Assembly (NCBI GenBank): GCA_022600935.1
Contig: JAHZJL010000020.1
Coordinates: 1-52,140, forward strand
From: Gammaproteobacteria bacterium
Lineage (GTDB): Bacteria; Pseudomonadota; Gammaproteobacteria; Methylococcales; DRLZ01
Length of the DNA stretch: 52,140 nt
Direction of reading: 5' to 3'
Shown piece by piece: positions 35,768-45,681 of this stretch. The notes under the pieces were generated by a model. It did no database searches. It saw nothing but the letters and a program-made list of their open reading frames with translations, and was not told where the DNA came from. Position 1 is the stretch's first letter; the number at the start of each line of letters is the position of its first letter. A program made the position numbers and the translations under genes.

Positions 35768-37996
35768 ATGAAGACAATCATCCAGTCACAGAATGCAAAA
35801 CTGATTTGCCGAATTGCATTGTTAATCCCGGTTCGACGGTCATTTGACTATTTGCTTCCCGATGACTTAACAGTGCATACAAATCTGGTGGGTTGTCGTG
35901 TCATTGTTCCGTTTGGCAAGCAGACCAAAATCGGTGTTATGACAGACATTGATGTCAACTCAGAAATCGCTCCCTCAAAGCTCAAACCCATACAAGAACT
36001 GGTTGACCATACCCCGTTGTTTAACAAAACAGATATGCAATTGCTGAGCTGGGTTGCCAGTTACTACCACCACCCAATTGGTGATGTGTTGAATGCGGCT
36101 CTGCCTGGTCTGTTGAGAAAAAATCGAGCAGCCAGTCTGCCCAGGCAAACTGTGTTACGTTTAACCACTCAGGGCATGAGCATATCACTCGATACATTCA
36201 AACATGCCACAAGACAAGCAGTCTTGATGACAGCTTTGAAAAACAGCCCTCAACATCAATTAAGTACGCTTGAATTATCCAAACAGAAAATCACATGGCA
36301 ACAACCCGCAACATCATTAATTAATAAAGGCCTTGTTGAACGCATTCAATGCGATATCAATGTCTCGTCTCAACAACGTTCTGTGGCAGCGCCTTTACAC
36401 CTGACTCATGCTCAACGCATTGCGGTTGATGCTGTCAGTGAACAGCTCTCAGGGTTTGAAGTGTTTTTGCTCGATGGTGTCACTGGCAGCGGGAAGACAG
36501 AAGTTTACATGCAGTTAATACAACATGTCCTCAGGCAGGGTAAACAAGCTCTGGTTCTTTTACCCGAGATTGCCTTGACTCCGCAGTTGGAACAACGGTT
36601 TCTTTCGCGATTCAAGGAGAAAATCGCTGTCTATCATTCCGGTCTCACTGAAAAAGCACGGTTTCAAAACTGGCTTGAATTTCGAAATGGTATTGCCTCA
36701 ATCCTGCTAGGCACACGTTCCGCCAGTTTTATTCCGATGTCAAAACCCGGTTTGATCATTATTGACGAAGAACACGACCCGTCCTTCAAGCAGCAGGAAG
36801 GTTTTCGATTTTCAGCACGAAATGTAGCAATACGACGTGCCCAGTTACTGGATATCCCAATCGTTCTGGGCTCGGCTACACCATCGATTGAAACGTTTCA
36901 CAATGCGACGCGCAATCGTTACCGGCATTTAAAATTACCAGCGCGAACCGGAAATATCGATTTACCGGAAATTCAGTTACTGGATATCCGTAATCAAACC
37001 ATCCATGCCGGGCTATCCAATCCCTTAATTAAACTGATTGAGACAACGCTGAACAATCATCAGCAAATCATCATTTTCATAAACCGGCGTGGTTATGCGC
37101 CTGCTTTAACCTGTCATCAATGCGGGTGGGTTGCACGGTGTTCGCGCTGTGAAACCAATACTGTCGTTCATCATGGACAACAACGTTTACTGTGCCATCA
37201 TTGTGGTGCTGTCAACCTGCTACCTAAACATTGCCCGGCTTGTCACAGTACAGACCTTGTCTCGCTAGGTATCGGGACTGAGCGTGTTGAAAAATTCCTG
37301 CAACAACAATTTCCGGATTACAATACAGCTCGCTTCGATCGCGATAATATCCCCAACAAGGCAACTCTGGATACTATGCTAGAAGCGGTCAAAAGCCGTC
37401 AGATTGACATTTTGATAGGCACCCAAATGCTGGCCAAAGGGCACCATTTCCCCGGCGTCACTGTAGTTGCGGTGCTTGATACTGATCAAGGCTTGTTCAG
37501 CTCCGATTTCAGAGCTTCCGAGCGTCTGGCACAATTGATTATTCAGGTAGCAGGTCGTGCCGGCCGCGAACAAAAAGGCCGCGTGGTCTTGCAAACCCGG
37601 CAACCAGATCATCCACTGCTAGCCATGTTAATCAAACAGGATTATCCTAAATTTGCCCAACAGGCCTTGCAAGAACGATTTTCAGCAAAATTACCGCCAG
37701 CTTCACACCATGCCTTGTTTCGAGTCAGGGCAACCACTCAGGAATTACCCAATGCAGTCTTGCAAATGATCAGGAACGAACTGGAAACCTACACTGATGA
37801 AATACTGATACTGGGTCCAGTGCCATCACCGATGGAAAAAAAAGCCGGTCAATACAGATATCAGTTGTTAGTCCAGGCATCACAAAGAAAACCGTTACAT
37901 AACTGTCTGGATAAAATTATTCCATTTATCGAGAATCTAAAACTGGCAAAACGGGTACGCTGGTCAGTCGATGTTGATCCTATCGATTTATTTTGA
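35768..37996 (+). CDS. priA: Primosomal protein N' (replication restart helicase PriA)
   Basis: The 742-residue superfamily 2 helicase reloads the replisome at stalled forks. The N-terminal 3'-DNA-end-binding domain spans about residues 1-110. Walker A is in LLDGVTGSGKTEVYM, the DEEH box in IIDEEHDPSFKQQ, and zinc-binding cysteines in CHQCGWVARCSRC and CHHCGAVNLLPKHCPAC. The C-terminal helicase motifs include GTERVEKFL, GTQMLAKGHHFPGVTVV and QVAGRAGR. Full length for the family. DnaA boxes lie in its promoter region. Confidence 0.97.
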   Translation: MKTIIQSQNAKLICRIALLIPVRRSFDYLLPDDLTVHTNLVGCRVIVPFGKQTKIGVMTDIDVNSEIAPSKLKPIQELVDHTPLFNKTDMQLLSWVASYYHHPIGDVLNAALPGLLRKNRAASLPRQTVLRLTTQGMSISLDTFKHATRQAVLMTALKNSPQHQLSTLELSKQKITWQQPATSLINKGLVERIQCDINVSSQQRSVAAPLHLTHAQRIAVDAVSEQLSGFEVFLLDGVTGSGKTEVYMQLIQHVLRQGKQALVLLPEIALTPQLEQRFLSRFKEKIAVYHSGLTEKARFQNWLEFRNGIASILLGTRSASFIPMSKPGLIIIDEEHDPSFKQQEGFRFSARNVAIRRAQLLDIPIVLGSATPSIETFHNATRNRYRHLKLPARTGNIDLPEIQLLDIRNQTIHAGLSNPLIKLIETTLNNHQQIIIFINRRGYAPALTCHQCGWVARCSRCETNTVVHHGQQRLLCHHCGAVNLLPKHCPACHSTDLVSLGIGTERVEKFLQQQFPDYNTARFDRDNIPNKATLDTMLEAVKSRQIDILIGTQMLAKGHHFPGVTVVAVLDTDQGLFSSDFRASERLAQLIIQVAGRAGREQKGRVVLQTRQPDHPLLAMLIKQDYPKFAQQALQERFSAKLPPASHHALFRVRATTQELPNAVLQMIRNELETYTDEILILGPVPSPMEKKAGQYRYQLLVQASQRKPLHNCLDKIIPFIENLKLAKRVRWSVDVDPIDLF

Positions 37997-38073
37997 AACA
38001 GTGTTAAGGCCAATACTGCTGGATTTTTAAATTCTTGAGTTGAATGCTTGGAAGCCAATCAACCTGAACAGTT

Positions 38074-39915
38074 TTACTGTCTGCGTATTACCACCGGATC
38101 GACCCCGTACTCAGAAACGATCTGAGCAAAAACCATTGAATCATTGATCACCATGACATCAATAATTTCAGTGACATGAGCGGTTTCGGCATCAAAAGAT
38201 GTTTCTTCTTCTAAACGCATGACATGACCTACAACATTCGACCAGTTGTGATTGATTGCACGACTAGCCAATTGTATGGTGTAGATCTCAGAATCAGCTT
38301 GTAAAACCATGTGCTCGCTAACGGATGGTGTTACAATCGCTATATATGCTCCGTGTTCACGAGTATGCCAGCTGCCAAGCAGACTTTCCTGTTCAAACAG
38401 ACTGACCTGGAACGATTTGCCAGACACTTGACGAACCCTTAGTGCTGCAGTGTCGGCACCATTTGCCGTTTGTAAGCTGGTAAACACATAGGGACTTATC
38501 GCAAATTCCTGGTCAAACACAAGCTCCTTCCAGGCACCGTTTCCCTGAATATCAAACTGTCCAACCTGAATCATGGTTCCATCTGAAAAATTATAGACTC
38601 CAGGTTCGACGAACAGATAGGCTGCCTGCTCCATGGAATGCAGTTTATCCTGATAATTCCATTCTCTGAATCTGAGTTGTATTGTGAGAAGATCGGCATC
38701 TGTATTAACCTGAATCACTCCCGGTTGCACTCCTTCACTGGTTGGTACACCTGCAATCAAAACCAGAGGGTTCGGGGTTGATGATTGTGTGATCGTTGTC
38801 CACTGATGATCAAGATTAATCACATCAGCAAACAACTCAAAAGAGTGGTCAGGAATACTGAACACAGGCAGGTTTTCGTCAATATCCGGATCAATAGCGG
38901 TAACGTCATAATTAAATGATTGCCTAACTCCTTCAACGATGACATCTTTGACACGGACATGATAGACAACATCTGAATTTCCTTTGACTCTGGAAACATC
39001 GATACCGGGTTCCCAGCTAATGGTATTTTCCGGTGCAGTCAACAAATCCGTGCGTGGTGGTTGTGATCGAAAAATTACGTTCAGATTGATGGCCTCCCCT
39101 GTATCAGCTTCCATTTCAATTGATGAATTGCTGAAATCGGCATTAGCGTAGGAAAACGACCAGCGCGGAAATACGAGTTGATAGGGTACATAACCAGGTG
39201 GTGGCCAGCTCACAAATCCATCACGTGTTTCAGGTCTGGTTAAAAAAACCTGATCGTCTTGTATAACAGTTGCATGAGCCGGAAGAAAACCAAATTGATC
39301 TGGAATCACATTTCCGGTACCCATTTCGCGTGTTTGAGGATAAATAATCCAGCGTCTGTGCCCAACGGAACGATTATTTTCGCCGGGGTCTTTCATTAAT
39401 AAGGTGATAGCCTGATATCCATGTGTCCCCAACCCCAAATTTGAACGTCCTGCCGCTTCCAGGCCTGTTTTTGTAAAACAAGCCCAGGATTCAGATGGAG
39501 TATGGCTAAGATCATGGTTGGCCGACATCATCAAGGCTGCTGATCTGGCGATTGAATTCAATTCTGGATTGAACTTGACATCGGCATTCACTCCCGCCAT
39601 TGACCGAAAATAATTAATTCGTAATAAAATCGCCTGTTTATAGGTCTCGGAAGTCACTCCAGCCTGACATTCGGAAATATCGCCAATCCACTGTGGTTCT
39701 GTACCATTTGCCGCCAGGTAAACAGTCTTGAATAGATTTCTCACTGCTTCCCGGTCATGGATGTCTACTACCTGAATTGCAAAACACTGTGAGCTGAGCA
39801 AAACAATCAGGTAAAACACGCATTGCAACACAGCGTTTTTAACTGCAGGCAGTTCTAATGCTGGCATTGCTTGATGATTCCGGTACAAATTCAAAATAAC
39901 ATCCACCATGGACAA
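38074..39915 (-). CDS. Exported CAP-domain protein with H-type-lectin-like C-terminus
   Basis: The 613-residue protein has a hydrophobic N-terminal segment (LIVLLSSQCFA, about residues 35-46). A CAP/SCP-like domain follows (about 90-260), with LLRINYFRSMAGV, SAALMMSANHDLSHTPS, GHRRWIIYP and MGTGNVIP. A beta-rich middle section includes SWPPPGYVPYQLVFPRWSFS. The segment from about 470 to 560 (FDQEFAISPYVFTSLQTANG, RVRQVSGKSFQVSLFEQES, HTREHGAYIAI) resembles H-type lectin beta-sandwich repeats. CAP proteins are secreted and often bind sterols, lipids or ions; lectin modules bind glycans. Function is unknown. An internal Met may be the true start, since the signal lies deep in the ORF. Confidence 0.68.
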   Translation of the reverse strand: MSMVDVILNLYRNHQAMPALELPAVKNAVLQCVFYLIVLLSSQCFAIQVVDIHDREAVRNLFKTVYLAANGTEPQWIGDISECQAGVTSETYKQAILLRINYFRSMAGVNADVKFNPELNSIARSAALMMSANHDLSHTPSESWACFTKTGLEAAGRSNLGLGTHGYQAITLLMKDPGENNRSVGHRRWIIYPQTREMGTGNVIPDQFGFLPAHATVIQDDQVFLTRPETRDGFVSWPPPGYVPYQLVFPRWSFSYANADFSNSSIEMEADTGEAINLNVIFRSQPPRTDLLTAPENTISWEPGIDVSRVKGNSDVVYHVRVKDVIVEGVRQSFNYDVTAIDPDIDENLPVFSIPDHSFELFADVINLDHQWTTITQSSTPNPLVLIAGVPTSEGVQPGVIQVNTDADLLTIQLRFREWNYQDKLHSMEQAAYLFVEPGVYNFSDGTMIQVGQFDIQGNGAWKELVFDQEFAISPYVFTSLQTANGADTAALRVRQVSGKSFQVSLFEQESLLGSWHTREHGAYIAIVTPSVSEHMVLQADSEIYTIQLASRAINHNWSNVVGHVMRLEEETSFDAETAHVTEIIDVMVINDSMVFAQIVSEYGVDPVVIRRQ

Positions 39916-40306
39916 CTATTGTCTTGTCTCTTGTCAGAATAAAAGTGACATCAAATCAGGGTCATAGTTCTGCAATTATAGACAATGATTAAACTGATTG
40001 ACATCATCACCGGATTTAAAAAGGTTCGTTGCCATACAGAATACACGTTATAAAAAATATATTTTTTAATACTTATCTGAGCTATAAAAACATTTTATGT
40101 GTTGCATATTTCCTTAAAAATAAACAAATGCTGTCAATTTGCTTCGCATTTTGCAATTATTTTTTTAAACAATTTTCTTTACTTTCAATTAACAAGAAAG
40201 TCTGGCTTTTGTGTATGAACAAACAAATTATTTATGATTTAGTGATTGGCTTTAATGGCATATTTATTGCTTGCATAAATAGTTGTTATCAATAAAAGGA
40301 GAAATA
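39916..40306. other. AT-rich leader of the signalling locus
   Basis: This gap of about 390 nt between the CAP gene and the response regulator is very AT-rich. An 88-codon plus-strand ORF (40029-40295) runs through it, but it has no good ribosome binding site and a hydrophobic, biased composition, so I do not call it. No clear promoter consensus was found. Confidence 0.3.
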
Positions 40307-40846
40307 ATGAAAGTATTACTTGTTGATGATGCAATTGATGTCAGACTGTTTGTTTCAAAATATCTTGAACAATGGGGGTTTGAAGTCAAAGTTGCCAAAA
40401 ACGGAATAGAAGCTCTAGAACACATCAAGCAATTCAACATTCAACTGGTCATCAGTGACTGGATGATGCCTGAAATGGATGGGATTCAACTGTGTAATAA
40501 ACTGCGTACAACCGACCTTGGTCACTACATCTATCTGATTGTTTTAACGTCAAAATCCGAGCAGATTGATGTCGTGAAAGGTTTATCGTCAGGAGCTGAC
40601 GATTTTATCACAAAACCTATCAATATCGAGATATTACAAGCCAGAATCTATTCCGCCATGCGAATTATAGAAATGGAAAATAAATTAAAATATATGAATG
40701 ATATACTCATGCGACAAAATACTGATATCAAAAAAGCATATGTCCAGCTCGACGCCAATCTTCAGGAAATTCAACACATGATTGGAAATACGGAAGTTGT
40801 TGTCTTAACATCTGATAATGCTAACAAGGTATCAAATATCAAGTAA
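40307..40846 (+). CDS. Single-domain response regulator with C-terminal coiled coil
   Basis: The 179-residue protein has one receiver domain: MKVLLVDDAIDVR with the acidic pair, the phospho-acceptor Asp51 in ISDWMMPEMDG, conserved Thr/Ser in IVLTSKSE and the lysine in DFITKPIN. A helical tail of about 55 residues (IIEMENKLKYMNDILM and onward) replaces any output domain. AGGAG 7 nt upstream marks ATG 40307 as the start rather than 40283. It precedes the hybrid kinase by 110 nt and probably acts as its partner or as a phosphate sink. Confidence 0.9.
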   Translation: MKVLLVDDAIDVRLFVSKYLEQWGFEVKVAKNGIEALEHIKQFNIQLVISDWMMPEMDGIQLCNKLRTTDLGHYIYLIVLTSKSEQIDVVKGLSSGADDFITKPINIEILQARIYSAMRIIEMENKLKYMNDILMRQNTDIKKAYVQLDANLQEIQHMIGNTEVVVLTSDNANKVSNIK

Positions 40847-40956
40847 TGTAGAAAGTTAAATCATCTATAATACAAGTAAGCAACACAGGTTATTTAAAAT
40901 AATCTTGTTTTAGTTATTGTGTTAATTTTAGTTTTAATTGTTTATTAAAATTTAGA

Positions 40957-43761
40957 ATGTCTTATACCTTTGATAATCCTCATTCTTTAGATCAGAACAG
41001 TCAACAGCCAGGACTATCTGATGAATGCATGCATTCAATCCTAGACGCAATTGATCAGGCGTCTATCCTGTTAAACGTCAATCTAGAGATTGTTTTTCTG
41101 AATCGAGCATGCAAGACACTGTTATCGCTAAAGAACGAAGATGTCATCGGCAGAAACATTCTGGACCCCTTGTTTAATCAAACCAGTCTTGCCACACTCA
41201 AAGGATTATTGCTATCTGTTCAAGGCAAAATTCAAACCCCCGAACAATTCACTTCCGGTTTAAAATGGGTCCATTCTATTCAAAACAATACCAGTGAAGT
41301 CAGCGGTTATTACCAGTTACTAGGCAATCCAATTTTTAGCAATCATCAATCACTGACAGGCTATTTAATTGCAATTACTGATATCACGCCTCAACTGCAG
41401 ATCAGTCAAGAAAACTTTGACAAATTATTTAACCAGGGCATTTTAAATGTTAGCCGTGATCCAATTTTCACATTAGACAGTTCATTTTCAATCATCAGTA
41501 TGAATGACAGCGCCAGACAATTGTTTCTTGATTCAAAAGATGGCTATTTAGGTGCAAAGCTTGAAGACATTATTCGCATCAGTCCTAACAGAACCTACCG
41601 CCATTTTATTTTTGATGCGCTTGCCAAACAAAAAGATAACGAATATCTGGAAATTAACGTCTACGACAAAAAAGGCAAGGAATATTATTTTGAAGTCTCT
41701 GCAGGCACAGTCAAACTGGCTGATCAGTCGATTTATACAGTGATCCTGCATGACACCTCGATTCGCAAACATTACGAGGACTTATTGCAAGAGGAACTTG
41801 ATCAGGCCTGTAGAGAAAATAAGGCCAAGTCATCCTTTCTGGCTGTCATGAGCCACGAAATGCGTACACCGCTGATTGGTATTTTAGGTGTACATGAGTT
41901 ATTGCAAGATACTCAACTCAATGAAGATCAATCGCGTTATATCGATATAGCAACACATTCAAGCCGTACCTTGCTCAACCTGATTAATGGAATACTGGAT
42001 TTTTCCAAAATCGAAGCAGGAAAACTGGAACTTGAAATGCTGACCTTCAATCCTGAGGAGACAGTGTATCAAGTTGTTGAAATATTAGCTTCTTCTGCGT
42101 TCAAAAAAGGGATATCCCTGCAAACTTATATCGATCCGGAATTGCCTGGCCAGATCATCAGCGACCCGGTGCGATTGCATCAGGTCCTCATGAATTTAAC
42201 CAATAATGCGATTAAATTTACAAAACATGGTGGTATATCAGTACTGGTATTAAAATCACCAACAAATCCACATGAAATTGTTTTTGAAGTCAGTGATACA
42301 GGTATAGGTATTGCCAAGGATCAATTAAGCAATTTGTTTGATGAATTTACCCAGGCTGAAGCCTCAACCAATCGAAATTACGGTGGATCAGGATTAGGAC
42401 TAGCTATATCCAAGCGCCTGGTCAAATTACTCGGTGGAAATCTTGATGTTGAAAGCCAACCCGGAGAAGGCTCAAGATTCTGGTTCAATATTCAATCCAG
42501 AGAACCAATTACAGACAACAATGAAACATCCCCAATTGATATTGAAAATATCAAAATCCTGCTGATTGATCAGTCCCCTGTCAGTTCTGCTTTAATCAGT
42601 CGTCAGCTTCAGGATTATACACAGTCGTTAGTACTGGCCAACAATCAGGATGCTGCAATTCAATTACTTTCAGAATCAAATACTCACTTTCATATTATTA
42701 TCGTTAACTCATACAAATTAAACGGTAACTTCAATGATTTATGCGAAGCATTGATCAACAGCAGGATAAATCATCAAAGTCATTGTATTTTAACTGGCTT
42801 GCCAGAAACCTTAAGAGCAACCAAAAACCGGCATGACTCATTGTTTGCCACCGCAATTCCTCTGCCAATAAGACGTTCTACATTATTACAACGAATCAAC
42901 TTACTTCTTAATGAAGGCAAGGACGATTACAAACCCGAGTTGACAAAATCAAAGCCGGTCCAACCTAACAACAATGGTCAAATTAATGTTCTTGTTGCTG
43001 ATGACAGTCTGACCAATAGAATAGTGACTGAATCAATGCTAAAACAAGCCGGATATCAGGTTTATCTGGCCAACAATGGGCAGGAAGCCATTGAACAACT
43101 CTGCCAAAATCCCGTAGATATTGTACTCATGGATTTATCCATGCCTGTTATGGACGGTATTGAAGCAACTGTTCAAATCAGAATGCAAAATAACTATACT
43201 CAATTACCAATCATTGCATTGACTGCGACTGCCTTACAGGAAGACATCGATGCGTGTCTCAAAGCCGGAATGACTGATTATCTGGGAAAACCATTCACTA
43301 AACAAACCTTGTTCGACAAAATCGAGGAATGGACAAAGCAACTCAAAAACGATCCTCGCTCAATCTCGTCCTTGCGTCCTCATTCTGGACAGGACAGCAA
43401 ATTCGCTACAGATATTGATTACACCGAATATATTGACATGGAGACTTTAAACCAGGTATCCGATGACCTGTCCAGTGAAATTTTGACAGAAATGCTTGGA
43501 TTATTTATTAATGAGTCATATAAAAGACTGGACCAGATTCAGGAATTACTGGCAACACATGATTATAAAGAAATTGGCAATCAGGCTCATGCAATCAAGG
43601 GCAGTTCTTCAACATTCGGAGCGAAATTACTCTCTCCTTTAGCTGAAGATCTGGAGTTAGCCTGTAAAAACAATCATTCAATAAATGAGATTGAAAATCT
43701 TACAGTTCAATTACTTGACGTCGGGAAACAAACATTAAAAGCCTATACTAATCTAAACTAA
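40957..43761 (+). CDS. Soluble hybrid sensor histidine kinase (PAS-PAS-HisKA-HATPase-REC-REC-HPt)
   Basis: The 934-residue protein lacks membrane segments. Two PAS-like domains (about 25-140 and 155-275) precede HisKA with His300 in MSHEMRTPLIG, then the ATPase domain (NLTNNAIKF about 411, DTGIGIA about 448, GGSGLGLAIS about 476). A first receiver (about 528-650) has Asn where the phospho-acceptor Asp should be (IIIVNSYKLNG) and is probably dead. The second (about 676-790) has Asp726 in VLMDLSMPVMDG. An HPt domain follows with His878 in NQAHAIKGSSSTFG. Layout is BarA/LuxQ-like with an internal phosphorelay. It likely feeds the adjacent REC protein and/or the sigma-54 regulator. Confidence 0.9.
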   Translation: MSYTFDNPHSLDQNSQQPGLSDECMHSILDAIDQASILLNVNLEIVFLNRACKTLLSLKNEDVIGRNILDPLFNQTSLATLKGLLLSVQGKIQTPEQFTSGLKWVHSIQNNTSEVSGYYQLLGNPIFSNHQSLTGYLIAITDITPQLQISQENFDKLFNQGILNVSRDPIFTLDSSFSIISMNDSARQLFLDSKDGYLGAKLEDIIRISPNRTYRHFIFDALAKQKDNEYLEINVYDKKGKEYYFEVSAGTVKLADQSIYTVILHDTSIRKHYEDLLQEELDQACRENKAKSSFLAVMSHEMRTPLIGILGVHELLQDTQLNEDQSRYIDIATHSSRTLLNLINGILDFSKIEAGKLELEMLTFNPEETVYQVVEILASSAFKKGISLQTYIDPELPGQIISDPVRLHQVLMNLTNNAIKFTKHGGISVLVLKSPTNPHEIVFEVSDTGIGIAKDQLSNLFDEFTQAEASTNRNYGGSGLGLAISKRLVKLLGGNLDVESQPGEGSRFWFNIQSREPITDNNETSPIDIENIKILLIDQSPVSSALISRQLQDYTQSLVLANNQDAAIQLLSESNTHFHIIIVNSYKLNGNFNDLCEALINSRINHQSHCILTGLPETLRATKNRHDSLFATAIPLPIRRSTLLQRINLLLNEGKDDYKPELTKSKPVQPNNNGQINVLVADDSLTNRIVTESMLKQAGYQVYLANNGQEAIEQLCQNPVDIVLMDLSMPVMDGIEATVQIRMQNNYTQLPIIALTATALQEDIDACLKAGMTDYLGKPFTKQTLFDKIEEWTKQLKNDPRSISSLRPHSGQDSKFATDIDYTEYIDMETLNQVSDDLSSEILTEMLGLFINESYKRLDQIQELLATHDYKEIGNQAHAIKGSSSTFGAKLLSPLAEDLELACKNNHSINEIENLTVQLLDVGKQTLKAYTNLN

Positions 43762-44174
43762 ATATCGCTTTAACATTAAAAATTATTCGTCATTACTCTT
43801 GTGCAGGTCAACCTGTTTACCTGGTCTGGCTAAACACATCTAATTTCCCTGTATTCCAGAATCATTAAATACTGCATTAACACAATTAGTCATAGTTTTG
43901 ACACTATTTTATACAATGCATGAAAAATGCGAGTTAATTTTTTTCATAAACAAGAGTAAATAAAGACTTCTATTTACTATCTGTGTTTAGCAATTGCCAA
44001 TACAAAATAGTTTGATTCGTAGACATTAAAGTTTACGTTACATAAATTTACATTTCGTCAAATGATGGCTATAAATTAATCGTGTTAGCTTTAATTTGAT
44101 TCATTATTCACAGTTATATAAATATTAGTATGTTAGTATACAATTTCTAATAATTTTGAATAACCAACGTACTA
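43762..44174. other. AT-rich intergenic region before the sigma-54 regulator
   Basis: About 410 nt without a convincing ORF. TTGACA occurs near 43900 without a good -10 at the right spacing. A small hairpin (GCAT/ATGC near 43919-43931) is followed by a short T run and could end transcription of the kinase gene. I found no TGGCAC-N5-TTGC sigma-54 site, so self-regulation by the downstream activator is not supported. Confidence 0.3.
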
Positions 44175-45614
44175 ATGAAGCAAACATATTTACCTGGGAT
44201 CTTGATTGTAGAAGACTCTATCGAGCTGGCTGAGCTCTACAAGAGATACCTGAACAAAAATAATTTCAAGGTTGATCATGTTACTGATGGTGAAACGGCA
44301 ATTCAATTTCTGCAATTAAATTCACCCAAGATCGTTCTTCTGGACTATGTTCTTCCAGGTATTTCAGGGCAATCTGTGTTGGAATATGTCAATCATAAAG
44401 ATTTACAGTGTCAGGTCATTGTCATGACAGCCCATGCTTCAGTTGAAACTGCTGTCACCTGTATGCGGCACAAAACATTTGATTATCTGATCAAACCATT
44501 TGATGCAACAACGCTATTAAAAACAATAAACAATGCATTGTCACAACAGCTTGAACCCAGAAAAGTTTTAACCGAAAACAATTCCTCATCTACAGATAAA
44601 TCTGAACTAACCGGATTTATCGGTCAATCAGCAATTATGCAGAATGTTTATCACTTGATAAACAATGCAGCACCAAGTATTGCAACAGTGTTTATTTCAG
44701 GTAAAAGTGGCACCGGCAAAGAAATTTGCGCCCGTGCCATCCATGATTTAAGCCCAAGAAAAAATAATGCATTTATTGCAATTAATTGCGCTGCTATTCC
44801 TAGAGATTTGATGGAAAGTGAAATCTTTGGTCATATCAAAGGTGCTTTCAGCGGTGCGACATCTGATCGTCCTGGCGCTGCGACATTAGCCGACAATGGA
44901 ACATTGTTTCTTGATGAAATCTGTGAAATGGATATGGAGTTACAAACCAAGCTTCTGCGTTTTGTACAAACCGGTAGTTTCCAAAAAGTCGGAAGTGGTG
45001 AATTACATACTGTTGATATCCGCTTTATTTGCGCAACCAACCGAAATGTATTACAGGAAGTCGAACATCACCGGTTTCGTGAAGATTTATACTACCGTTT
45101 ACATGTCATACCAATTGAAATGCCTTCGCTTAAACAACGTGGCCAGGATATTATCACCATCGCTGAATATTATTTAAACGAGTATTCAATACAGGAGAAT
45201 AAACATTTTCATGGACTGTCTGAATCATGTCGCCAGTATTTTCTAACTTATGATTGGCCTGGTAATGTACGACAGTTACAAAATATCATCCGCAATATTG
45301 TCGTACTCAATAATGCAGATCTGGTTACAGTCGATATGCTGCCTGAGTTGATGAAAAGCAATTTAACCAGCCAGAAGTCGGATTTCAAGATAGAAGAACT
45401 CGATAGTGAGGAACTTCAGATTTTGCAGGAGTCAGAAAAGAAGATAGTGCCGTTATGGGTTTCCGAAAAAAAAATTATTGAAGACACGATTGAGTATTGC
45501 GACAGTAATATCCCAAAGGCAGCAGCATTACTAGGCATCAGCCCGTCAACGATTTACCGTAAAAAAGAAGCTTGGAAAAAAATGGACAACAAGCCTGGCA
45601 GTAAAAATGACTAA
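44175..45614 (+). CDS. Sigma-54-dependent response regulator (LuxO/NtrC family)
   Basis: The 479-residue protein has an N-terminal receiver with Asp57 in VLLDYVLPGISG, and an AAA+ sigma-54 interaction domain (about 149-380) with Walker A GKSGTGKE near residue 175. The sigma-54 loop is GAFSGA rather than GAFTGA, and Walker B is in TLFLDEICEMD. A Fis-type helix-turn-helix closes the protein (AAALLGISPSTIYRKKEAWK, about 445-470). The overall pattern is close to LuxO. It should activate sigma-54 promoters when phosphorylated, with the HPt of the upstream hybrid kinase as a plausible donor. Target genes are not evident in the window. Confidence 0.92.
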   Translation: MKQTYLPGILIVEDSIELAELYKRYLNKNNFKVDHVTDGETAIQFLQLNSPKIVLLDYVLPGISGQSVLEYVNHKDLQCQVIVMTAHASVETAVTCMRHKTFDYLIKPFDATTLLKTINNALSQQLEPRKVLTENNSSSTDKSELTGFIGQSAIMQNVYHLINNAAPSIATVFISGKSGTGKEICARAIHDLSPRKNNAFIAINCAAIPRDLMESEIFGHIKGAFSGATSDRPGAATLADNGTLFLDEICEMDMELQTKLLRFVQTGSFQKVGSGELHTVDIRFICATNRNVLQEVEHHRFREDLYYRLHVIPIEMPSLKQRGQDIITIAEYYLNEYSIQENKHFHGLSESCRQYFLTYDWPGNVRQLQNIIRNIVVLNNADLVTVDMLPELMKSNLTSQKSDFKIEELDSEELQILQESEKKIVPLWVSEKKIIEDTIEYCDSNIPKAAALLGISPSTIYRKKEAWKKMDNKPGSKND

Positions 45615-45681
45615 TCATTCAATTAATCAATTCTCGTAAACACCTGCATGACACAACTATACTTACAAGAAGGGATAAACA

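Noticed and set aside
40029..40295. 88-codon plus-strand ORF before the response regulator
   Set aside because: It lies in very AT-rich DNA, has no Shine-Dalgarno, and its Phe/Ile/Tyr/Lys-rich composition is what AT-rich noncoding sequence gives by chance.
43762..44174. Qrr-like small RNA under sigma-54 control next to the LuxO-like gene
   Set aside because: I found no -24/-12 sigma-54 promoter and no strong terminator hairpin defining a small RNA in this gap.
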